Positions 56,281 through 64,000 of a stretch of DNA of 64,000 nt are shown here, one piece after another. Within the stretch, counting starts at the first letter, position 1; the number at the start of each line of letters is the position of its first letter. Made by a program: the position numbers and the translations under genes. The stretch comes from Meghimatium bilineatum (taxonomy: Eukaryota; Mollusca; Gastropoda; Stylommatophora; Philomycidae). Under the pieces are notes generated by a model that was given only the letters and a program-made list of their open reading frames with translations, searched no databases and was not told where the DNA came from. The stretch lies in contig CM067306.1 of NCBI GenBank assembly GCA_034231615.1, positions 43,138,761-43,202,760 on the forward strand. Direction: 5' to 3'.

Positions 56281-56570
56281 TACACCGTAGTCTAACAGCT
56301 ACAATATATAGTTATTTATTTCTTCAGAAATTGAACCCGTAAAAAAGAGGGAAAAAAGGGAGAGAGGTAGCGGTGTGGGTGAGCGGGAGCTGTAGGTTCA
56401 GTTCCCCATCCATCATGAAAATAGAACATAATATTTATTTTACCCTTACACCTAAACGGTGCTCCCAAAATGTGCGTCACACAATTGGGCTGATTATCTG
56501 CTTCTACTTACATTTATATTACACTATGTTTAGTAAAACAAGGTTTCAACAAAATCGAATCTACCTTATT

Positions 56571-56715
56571 AGTTACATATTAAAATCTACGTGTCTGTCG
56601 GAAACTACTTATTAGAATCAATATGTCTGTCAGAAGTTACTTATTAGTATCTACGTGTGTGTCGGAAGGTACTTATTAGAAACTATGTGTCTGTCAGATG
56701 TTACTTACTAGAAAT
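56571..56715. repeat. About 34-bp degenerate tandem repeat, 4 units
   Basis: ACTTATTAGAATCAATATGT plus CTGTCAGAAGTT and variants such as TCTACGTGTGTGTCGGAAGG. Confidence 0.85.
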
Positions 56716-57004
56716 CGGCAAGATTATCAGTCTCCATATAAATTGGTTTTTGTGTGGAAGTAGACAACATACCGCGACCTCCACTATTTCGGTAAAATGT
56801 TTACTTCTCCTAATTAATCAACATCGTGATAATGTTTACAGTCAACTAGCTAGAGCCGTTTGTACGCATTATCTTCACAATAGATAGAAAAAAAAACTAC
56901 AGATGCAGTGTAAAAACAACATTCGTACTCTCCACAGTAGATAGATATTGAAGCTACAGATGCAGGGTGGGAACAGAATTAAATTGAAATAATAGGAATA
57001 ATAG

Positions 57005-57420
57005 ATATAAATATTTAAGATTAGGTATTAGGTATTAAGTCTGTTGATTATCCTCTTTGTACACCGGACTGAGTCCATAGGTGCTCAGATCTCCGCTTCA
57101 GTAAATCTCTCAGGGTATAACGGCTGATGGTTCCGGTTCTATGTTGGTTTACTGCTCATTTGAGCTCTTGTACGGGCCACGTCAATCTTCACTCCCAATT
57201 ACCGCATTCTCGATATTGACTCATGCTCATTCAACTCAAGATCCGCAGATCGCGAGGAATCACGAAGAGCAATGGGTATGTCTGCTGAGTCCATCTGTTT
57301 TGGTGGCGAGGCTAGCTAATTGGTCGGCCCGTTCGTTTTCCTCCACGCCCGCGTGTCTGGGACAAAGATTCTCCCCATTCCCGACGTACATCACTTGTTT
57401 TCACTTTCTGAATCATATTC
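57005..57420 (-). mobile_element. LINE-R2 3' part
   Basis: The minus strand shows degenerate RNase H end (FVPDTRAWRK for an expected P-G-H-A-G-V, so the histidine is lost), ADIPIALRDSSRSADLE, and the C-terminus with a LKRRSEHLW-like segment. A CCTAATACCTAATCTT tail lies at 57005-57035. Parallel to 37480-37925 and to the end of 16940-17765. Confidence 0.75.
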
Positions 57421-57431
57421 AGTGATCACTT

Positions 57432-57690
57432 AATATAAAGTAAAGTAACCCATAGCATTTATTAATGCCGTAGGGGTGTGAGATCTTAGCGATCTCACAT
57501 TTCACAGGCTCTGCAAATGAGGGCGGTAGCCATCTCCTCTCCCTCACAGTCTTTACTTCCCGGATTAATCCGGTACCCATTTAAGGCTGGGTCGACCTGG
57601 GTCGACATTTCCGCCGCAACTGGGGAATGAACCCAGAACCACTCATATGTGAAGCCAGTGCGCTAACCACTGCGCTAACGCGGCTCGAGG
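57432..57690 (-). repeat. SINE-2 copy 2, tRNA-derived
   Basis: On the minus strand: A-box-like TTAGCGCAGTGGTTAGCGCA, B box GGGTTCATTCC, TTAAATGGGTACCGGATTAA, GGAGATGGCTACCGCCCTCA and CTACGGCATTAATAAATGCT, ending in ACTTTACTTTA. The head is better preserved here than in copy 1. Confidence 0.87.
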
Positions 57691-57759
57691 AAACGTGATC
57701 ACTTAATATGTACGCATGGGAATAGGTTTGCGGTTCCATCCATAATTAAATATAGGGCC

Positions 57760-57764
<5 letters not shown>

Positions 57765-57790
<26 letters not shown>

Positions 57791-57792
57791 CA
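57765..57792. repeat. (AT)n microsatellite
   Basis: Short alternating AT run; a similar shorter run follows at 57839-57850. Confidence 0.9.
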
Positions 57793-57971
57793 TACTTAAG
57801 ATGCAGTGTGGAACATAATTAAATATAGGGCCTATATAATATATATATAAATACTTCAGATGCAGTGCAATAATAACTTTCATTTTCGTCACAATAGATA
57901 AAGAAACTACAGATGCAGTGTAGGAACTAAAAGAAAAGCTGTTTGTGCTGCATGTTTTCCTGTGAAGGAGA

Positions 57972-58243
57972 GTAGGGAGACTTTCTATGGGCTGTGTAGG
58001 GAGACTTTCTATGGGCTGTGTAGGGAGACTTTCTATCGGCTGTGTAGGGAGACTTTCTATGGGCTGTGTAGGGAGACTTTCTATGGGCTGTGTAGGGAGA
58101 CTTTCTATGGGCTGTGTAGGGAGACTTTCTATGGGCTGTGTAGGGAGACTTTCTATGGGCTGTGTAGGGAGACTTTCTATGGGCTGTGTAGGGAGACTTT
58201 CTATGGGCTGTGTAGGGAGACTTTCTATGGGCTGTGTAGGAGC
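57972..58243. repeat. 24-bp tandem array, about 11 units
   Basis: Units of GGGAGACTTTCTATGGGCTG plus TGTA, nearly identical (one CGGCTG variant). Period 24 gives two long plus-strand frames with CRETFYGL or CVGRLSMG repeats. Confidence 0.97.
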
Positions 58244-58290
58244 AGAATTAAATAGAAATAATAGATAGAAACAATAGATATAAATACTAC

Positions 58291-58328
58291 AGATGCAGTG
58301 TGTGTGTGTGTGTGTGTGTGTCTGTGTG
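58291..58328. repeat. (TG)n microsatellite
   Basis: TG dinucleotide run with one TC interruption. Confidence 0.95.
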
Positions 58329-58393
58329 TGGGAACAACATTCATTTTTACGTCGTCGTCGTAATCATGTTTCTATGTGATCATTTATTGGTTG

Positions 58394-58490
58394 TAGGAAA
58401 CTCATTGTATCGATCTAATAAATGTAATCGGTAGATCATTAGGAAACTCATTGCATCGATCTAATGAATGTAATCGGTCGATCAGTAGTA
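58394..58490. repeat. 49-bp tandem duplication
   Basis: AGGAAACTCATTGTATCGAT plus CTAATAAATGTAATCGGTAG is duplicated with four substitutions. Confidence 0.9.
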
Positions 58491-58639
58491 AGCGAACGCA
58501 CATTTATATTGATACACGTCTGTTCTATCACATGAAAGATAACGTTACTGCGTCACAGGAAAAGTCGGTTACTACCAAACATTACCGGACGTTTCCTCAC
58601 ACTAAATACCACTCCACTATAGTCCAGATTACTGATCTC

Positions 58640-58745
58640 GTCATCCATCTTGGCTGATGCGAATGATTATTTGTCATTTTCAGGCCTGCATGATTATAAT
58701 CTCACACAGCTTCATCCATCTTGGCTGATGCGAATGATTGTTTGC
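58640..58745. repeat. Interrupted direct repeat
   Basis: CATCCATCTTGGCTGATGCG plus AATGATT occurs at about 58639 and 58711. Confidence 0.85.
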
Positions 58746-58907
58746 CGCTTTTTCTGTACATTGTATCCACAGCCAATGAACAAAGTCAGATAAACAAAGA
58801 TATGTGACCTACGTGGAATTAATACACATGATTACTATAAAGAAGGGCTTGGCACACTTGGCAACACTTTTTCACAACCGACTCCCCTTGTAAAGCCGTA
58901 ACAAGAT

Positions 58908-58910
<3 letters not shown>

Positions 58911-58990
<80 letters not shown>
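58911..58990. repeat. (AT)n array, about 80 bp
   Basis: Uninterrupted alternating AT, self-complementary and able to extrude a cruciform. Confidence 0.96.
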
Positions 58991-58992
<2 letters not shown>

Positions 58993-59129
58993 CATTGGCC
59001 TAGGTTTCATGAACGCATCACATGTGAATGTTGGAATGTTACACTAGAACATTAAAATTAAATCGTACAGAAAAATTTCGATGATAAGATTGACTGTACA
59101 GACAGTTACTAAAGTGTTGTCAAATCATG

Positions 59130-59420
59130 AATGAAAAGTGGTGTTACAAAAACAACACTGAGTAGCCGGTATGAGTCGCAGGTGTGCCACTAAAAAACAT
59201 CCTATATTCCTGCTGAATACGGTGCAGTGCATATGGCAGAAACAAGGCCAGTCCAGTTTGAGCGATGTGATGTTACTGTGTGTAATTCTTGCATGTTGTT
59301 GAAGCCCAAAGTCAAACTCTCTTTGATGATTGTTCTGCGAAGAGTGTCTCTTGGTCTGTCCTTTTTCATTTGCCATCTGGTACCGATTTTAATGCTTGGA
59401 GTGCACTGTAGCATACATAA
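59130..59420 (-). mobile_element. LINE-E C-terminal tail fragment
   Basis: The minus-strand frame 59202-59414 reads KKDRPRDTLRRTIIKESLTL, GFNNMQELHTVTSHRSNWTG, LVSAICTAPYSAGI-stop. The pattern R-P-x-x-T-x-R-R-T ... A/W-x-x-L-V is a LINE tail. Confidence 0.72.
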
Positions 59421-59499
59421 AGATACATTTTATTCCGATACTCGAGTAGAATATAAAATATAATTACTATCGCATTACTTCTGTAGTTTGCCATTGGTT

Positions 59500-60390
59500 T
59501 CAGGAGGAAATATATTTATCGAATATCGACATGACATATACTAAATTCCAGCCTCGTAACATCGGCGGTCAGCAGATCCTTGTAATGAGATATGCTGATG
59601 ACACAGTTCTCTTAACAACAAACAAAGATGGCTTAAAGCAAATGTTACTACCAACACAAGAACACAGTGAAGCCCGAAAACCCGTGCTTAATTATGAAGG
59701 AAACAAAAATTATGATACCATATAATGTGAAAGTACAACTAAAGATAAAAAATGACAATTTCAACTAGAGGACGTAACACTTTTCCAGTACTTGGGCACA
59801 AACATAAATAGCTCATGAGAAAAGAGAGGAAATCAAGAGAAGAATGGCAATGGCGACACTGGAAATTGAGCAAATTAAACATCTGTCGCAAGACACCAGC
59901 AGCATAGCCAACGTATGTATGATCAGGACATACGTATTTTCAGTGGCAATATACGGTTGTGAGGTATGGACATTCAATAAAACAATAGCAAAGAGAATCG
60001 CTGCTCTCGAAATGAGATGCAATAGAAGAAGTTTACGTATGCAATGAACAGCTAAATAGATAAATCAAGAAGTGTTAAGATTAATAAACGTTAAAGATGG
60101 CTGGCTCCTTAACGTTATCCTAACAAGAAAAGTTTTTTTTGTCATATAAAGAAACATAACATCATGGAAGGATTAATAGCTGAAGGCAGAGTTAACGGCA
60201 ACAGGGAAAGAGGGCGATCAAGACAACGATGGTGCAGTGATATATCAGATTAAATAAACATGCCCCTAGCTGCAGCAGGTCAACTCCCCCAGAATCGCGG
60301 AGTGTTCAGAGTATTCATAAGGAAGACCACGTTCTGGAAAGAATGTCCCACGAATAGACTCCAGTAGTAGCATTTAAATGAGCAGAAGAT
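59500..60390 (+). mobile_element. LINE-B: RT active site, thumb and tail (degenerate)
   Basis: The frame 59531-59725 has NIGGQQILVMRYADDTVLLT with both catalytic aspartates of the RT Y-A-D-D loop. FQYLGTNINS follows, then in another frame (59844-60047) IRTYVFSVAIYGCEVWTFNK and AALEMRCNRRSLRMQ-stop. A decayed tail near 60150-60330 (FFCHIKKHNIMEGLIAEGRV, NGNRERGRSRQRW) resembles the LINE-B tail at 40405-40640. The fingers region is missing; several frameshifts. Confidence 0.86.
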
Positions 60391-60499
60391 GACTCAGTGG
60401 TGTACTCCTCCTCTCGAAACATCTCGTATCCGCAAGCTGAACCACCACAACAATCAAACTTTATGAGCCGGACTAACGTTATTTGTAGCACAGATTAGT

Positions 60500-60730
60500 T
60501 ACATCACGAACAACAATAAATATTGGTAGACAGCTGCGTGCAGACTGTTGCTGCTTTCATTAACAACTTTATCCTCAGCCATTCGGTGGAGTGTAGCAAA
60601 ATCACGGCCGGACCGTTCCTTGATGATATCAATCCAACATTTTCTCTGGCCTCCTCTCCTCCATCCACCCTCGACTGTTCCTAAAAAGATAATTTTAGAC
60701 AGTGAGTCGTGTCTTGTTACATGTCTATAG
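60500..60730 (-). mobile_element. LINE-C tail fragment
   Basis: The minus strand gives YRHVTRHDSLSKIIFLGTVE, GGWRRGGQRKCWIDIIKERS and a FATLHRMAEDKV-type end. It is the longest intact LINE-C tail frame. It faces a LINE-D fragment whose start touches its 5' side. Confidence 0.84.
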
Positions 60731-61075
60731 AGAACTGTGCGATGGTAAACGTTCAAGCGAAGGGCAGAAAAAGCAATTCAAGGATCATGTAAAAAAACCT
60801 CTCCAAAACACTGCAGAATTGATTCCAGCTCCTGGGAGACTACAAACCGTGATCGCTCAGCTTGGAACACCCAGATCACTGCTGAAATCACAACATTTGA
60901 AAAAGAAAGGACACAGCGTGAAATTTACAAGCGACGTAATCAGGAGCACAAATCCGAAAACCCTCCTACACTAAACCCACTGCACTCCTGCATGCGCTGC
61001 AATAGAATTTCCTGACACTAATCGGACACATCGGACATCTACGAACTCACAAACAAAATTAGACAATCACAAATG
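60722..61075 (+). mobile_element. LINE-D 3' end, degenerate
   Basis: LYRELCDGKRSSEGQKKQFK (open 60702-60974) and, in the next frame, IDSSSWETTNRDRSAWNTQI then FEKERTQREIYKRR and SCMRCNRIS-stop, HIGHLRTHKQN. The final cysteines and histidines are remnants of the C2H2 finger seen intact at 45840-45933. Confidence 0.8.
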
Positions 61076-61099
61076 TTTTGTTGTTTTTCTACTTGCTAA

Positions 61100-61490
61100 T
61101 CACATTTATTGTTTTTCATGCCACGCTTATCTTCACTTACGCATTTGTCTTGTGTTCTATATAGATCATTCTTAACGAACATCTTTGTAGCACTTGTTTT
61201 CAAAATACTGAATCCTTCTTTTTGTGTATTCATTGAGTGTCTAAATTTTACTTCAGTATAAAAGTAGTACCTGCTATCTGAATAGATTGATCTTGACGGT
61301 AATACTGATCTTATTTTTCCAAATCATATTAAAACATACAATGGCACACTTACCTTCTCCTGTCTGAACTTATTCTCATTTCCGGAGTTGTCATCATTAT
61401 TTGGGACCAGAGATATGTGAAGGTGGTAAATTCTTCGTAAATATGTGACCATTTAACCGGATGTCGTATTTCCACTAATCACCGACATCT
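61100..61490 (-). mobile_element. LINE-C-like RT thumb fragment (weak)
   Basis: On the minus strand, frames give EEFTTFTYLWSQIMM, a RSIYSDSRYYFYTEVK-like segment and LRMIYIEHKTNA, comparable to RISYIEHKT in LINE-C at 45634. Strongly decayed. Confidence 0.45.
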
Positions 61491-62639
61491 TGCATGCCAT
61501 ATTTACAAATAACGTCTTCCAAATTTGAGGTGATTTCCTGGAGATATGTGTCTATACAAAATGACGGAACATTCCATTTACACAACCACATAAATCTGTA
61601 TGGTGGACATCGTATCCAAACATTGCATACAGCTGAGAGTTGGATCATTCTTGTCGTGAAAGAAATCTCTGCGGCATCATTTGTTGCACACATGAGTTTC
61701 ATAACTCGTAGTTCCTGTAGTTCTAAACAAACAGAGAAACAATTAAACACATATAGAACAAATCAGAAACTCAATGAGAAAGTCAGAAAAGTGTAAGAAA
61801 GTGGCTTTTATCATCTTTTGTATTGGTAGATATTTGTAGCACACATTTACTTATTTACTATCATTACTTTTAGAGTAGATGTGTATTTTGAAGTTTGTTT
61901 ATTAGGGCAGTCATCACTCACTTCTGTCAATACTCAACTGATTACTACGGTTCCAATAGATTCCAAGGCTGATTTTACTAAGACAGAAATTGCTTCCCAT
62001 GTTTCATAAGTTTGAAACGTTGTTATGTATGTCAATGACATCTATGGCTAACCTCAACTTCCTGACTATCTCGTGTACATATTTGAGTGGTTATTCATAT
62101 TATTTAGAACAGAGAGGCTTGTATTTATAGACAGTGATGCAGAAACAGATAAGTAATCAATCATCAGGTGGTTCATGGCATTCTACCTCGATTTATGGTT
62201 AATTAGGACATGCTGTAATTGGTAAATTATAACTAGCGAATAACATGACTAGGCTACTACTTGAAGAATCAAGAGATAGACTCCAGTGCCGGAAAAAAGC
62301 TTACAAACTGGAAATGCGGGGGATTGGATAATACACGGCACATGGTAGCAATGAACGGAAATAGATACAACTGTTACCAGTTTCAGTAAATAAAACATAA
62401 TATCAATGAGACACAGCGACAGACGACGTATCGACTACACGCCTTTATCAGAAAAAAAACAAAACAAATGGAATAAACAATATACTAAACGTGTGAAAGC
62501 ACCTGTGGTGTGACGATGGAAGAACGTTAAAGTGTGACAAGAACACGTGATGAGGAAGAGGAAGATCAAAGATTGAAGGATCTAGCAAAGTAAGAGAAGA
62601 CGGACATAACATGACGAGAAGAAATGGTGAACCCGCTAG
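61491..62639. other. No recognised feature
   Basis: Two opposing open frames at 61475-61796 resemble nothing I know. The rest is AT-rich. The 5' limit of LINE-H is somewhere in 62280-62640 but I cannot fix it. Confidence 0.4.
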
Positions 62640-62851
62640 CGGTTATGAGATTAACCCCCATCGAGGCCAGAACCTTGAAGTGGTGATGGGGCTTAGTTCA
62701 GCCATCAGAGGCTGGAAACTAAGACTGGTCGGGCACTCCCACTCGAGCAGGACCATAGTCCGGCCCAAGTAAGCAGAGTGCTGAAGACGGAGGCAACCAG
62801 CCAAAAGGCGCACAGATAATCAGGTTGCCACGCATAAAACACAATGGAAAC
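62640..62851 (+). promoter_or_regulatory. Probable 5' UTR of LINE-H
   Basis: This GC-richer leader precedes the endonuclease ORF. The ORF frame is open from 62759, just after a TAG at 62756-62758, and its first ATG is at 62852. No ORF1 is visible upstream. Many LINEs carry an internal promoter in this region, which I infer but cannot see. Confidence 0.45.
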
Positions 62852-64000
62852 ATGTCTGCATCTAATAAACGTTATGGTGCCTGCCCTGTGGCGGACGTTC
62901 AGGCAGGGACGGTGCCGGGCCCTATACCTCGAAAGGGCCCAACCTCAGTTACTGGAAGTCCTTCTCAATTGCCCCGAGGAGCCAGGAGGCAAGGGAATAG
63001 AGCTACTGGCCAAACAAACAAACGACCAATTAAAATAATGCACTGGAATGCTGATGGTGTCAACAGTAAAAGAGATGGATACAGCAAAAAATTGGAACTT
63101 GAAAATGTCCTCAGTGAAGAACAAGTTAATATATGCTGTATCCAAGAAACACACCTCAGCAGCGACATAGCCTTCAAAATCAGAGGCTACCAGTGCTACC
63201 GATCTGACCGAAAAGACAGGCGAAAGGGTGGAATTCTGACACTAGTTAAAAACAATATCAGCGCATGTCAGCTGGAAGTATACATGGACGGGGCAGAATA
63301 CCAGATGCTCCACCTAAAAACAGACAGTGCAGAATTCCATCTCCTGAACTACTACTGCCCAAATGATAAACCATTGGCACTAGACACAATTCCAGATAAA
63401 GAGAGACTTATGGTGTGTGGTGACTTCAACAGCCACTCTCAGAGCTGGGGCTACGATCATATCGACAAGAGAGGTGAGGAACTTGAGAGCTGGCAGGATG
63501 AAAATAATCTCATTCTTATTAACCAGCCAGCTGACTCACCAACCTTCTACTCGAGAGCATGGCACACCACCTCTACACCAGACCTGGCATTCTACTCACC
63601 AGGCCTGGAATGGAACATCACACGTGTCGTTGGAAAGCAGCTTGGGGGTAGTGACCACAGACCAGTATTTCTGGAAATTCACAATGAATATACCAAGGAC
63701 AGCAGCACGCTCACTAGGTGGAACTATAAGAGGGCAGACTGGAAAATGTACCAGCATTTAACCAGTGTTCTAGCTAAGGACATGAACTTGGACAAAGACA
63801 TCAATAGAGCAGTGAGTGAATTTAATAGATGTATACTACATGCTGCTAGTAAAACCATACCCAGGGGGGCACGCAAAAACTACAAACCCTACTGGAATGA
63901 TGAACTGGAAAAGCTGCAAAATGAGATGGAAACATCTAGAAAGCAGGCTGAGAACAGACCTAGCCAAGAACATCACAACAAATATCAGCAAACAAAGGCT
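62852..64000 (+). CDS. LINE-H ORF2 N-terminus: AP-endonuclease, open to window end
   Basis: I translated 62852-64000 codon by codon: 383 codons with no stop, still open at the window edge. After about 57 basic, proline-rich residues comes an AP-endonuclease domain: PIKIMHWNADGVNS (first conserved Asn), ICCIQETHLSS (catalytic Glu), LLNYYCPNDKP, VCGDFNSHSQSWGYD (catalytic Asp and Asn), STTPDLAF-type TSTPDLAFYSPG and LGGSDHRPVF (catalytic Asp-His pair). A basic linker follows (WNYKRADWKMYQH, YWNDELEKLQNEM). The enzyme nicks target DNA to prime reverse transcription. The layout suits I/Jockey-type LINEs. RT, and perhaps RNase H, should lie beyond the window. The start codon is the first ATG after the upstream stop. 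All key residues look intact, so this is the only apparently functional coding region here. Confidence 0.9.
   Translation, partial: MSASNKRYGACPVADVQAGTVPGPIPRKGPTSVTGSPSQLPRGARRQGNRATGQTNKRPIKIMHWNADGVNSKRDGYSKKLELENVLSEEQVNICCIQETHLSSDIAFKIRGYQCYRSDRKDRRKGGILTLVKNNISACQLEVYMDGAEYQMLHLKTDSAEFHLLNYYCPNDKPLALDTIPDKERLMVCGDFNSHSQSWGYDHIDKRGEELESWQDENNLILINQPADSPTFYSRAWHTTSTPDLAFYSPGLEWNITRVVGKQLGGSDHRPVFLEIHNEYTKDSSTLTRWNYKRADWKMYQHLTSVLAKDMNLDKDINRAVSEFNRCILHAASKTIPRGARKNYKPYWNDELEKLQNEMETSRKQAENRPSQEHHNKYQQTKA

Larger units (their letters stand above)
56890..58300. repeat. Scattered CTACAGATGCAGTGT units, split by insertions
   Basis: The motif or close variants occur at about 56897, 56953, 57790, 57852, 57909 and 58282, often with TAGATA and GGAACA(G/T)AATTAAAT nearby. 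A LINE-R2 fragment and SINE-2 lie among the copies. This looks like an old long-period repeat, broken by later insertions. Confidence 0.55.

Noticed and set aside
61475-61796. Two opposing open frames of 91 and 100 codons
   Set aside because: No domain, start context or similarity that I recognise; overlap on opposite strands suggests chance.

Overview
This is non-coding, repeat-dominated DNA from an animal nuclear genome. It is AT-rich and has no operon-like gene packing, no ribosome-binding sites and no convincing host gene. Its recognisable protein remnants all belong to non-LTR retrotransposons (LINEs): AP-endonuclease, reverse transcriptase (RT), RNase H and C-terminal zinc-knuckle or C2H2 tails. 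RNase H LINEs with GAA tails, LINEs ending in a C2H2 finger, and SINEs sharing LINE tails remind me most of molluscan or other lophotrochozoan genomes. That placement is an impression from memory and is not proven by the window.

Layout. 1-6 kb: tRNA-like debris, two copies of a GC-richer family here called Rep-A (977-1497, 4425-5812), a palindromic MITE-like element (3924-4197) and minisatellites. 6-11.5 kb: an L1/Tx1-type LINE (LINE-T) broken by the 3' end of another LINE and by an RNase H LINE, ending in a 1.2-kb array of 60-bp units. 11.5-24 kb: minisatellites (43, 52, 29 bp), a second LINE-T fragment, SINE copies, an RNase H LINE, a Rep-A copy interrupted by a LINE 3' end with a clear target-site duplication (TSD), and a 1.8-kb satellite built on a CTATCAGCTTAC core. 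24-31 kb: an 18-bp array, two LINEs facing each other tail to tail across a 530-bp tetranucleotide array, and a 30-bp satellite on both sides of that cluster. 31-36.6 kb: arrays of 21, 22/24, 5, 53 and 39 bp. 37-46 kb: LINE and SINE debris. 45.6-47.6 kb: a LINE (LINE-C) interrupted twice, by another LINE and by a probable solo LTR, both with TSDs. 48-61.5 kb: more arrays, SINE-2, and RNase H and RT fragments. 62.6-64 kb: the 5' end of a LINE whose endonuclease frame is fully open for 383 codons and runs off the window.

Family names LINE-A to -H, -R, -R2, -T, Rep-A, SINE-1 and SINE-2 are local labels for this window. LINE-R, LINE-R2 and LINE-T carry RNase H or L1/Tx1-type domains; LINE-A, -B, -C, -D, -E differ in their C-terminal tails and 3' simple repeats; SINE-1 and Rep-A end in the same GAACGC(T/A)(GAA)n tail type as LINE-R. 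Nothing in the window works together as a pathway; its logic is retrotransposition, nested insertion and local tandem amplification. I did not find a new defence, metabolic or regulatory system. The most notable items are the intact endonuclease ORF, the nested insertions with TSDs, the shared 3' tails and the block-structured pentamer array.
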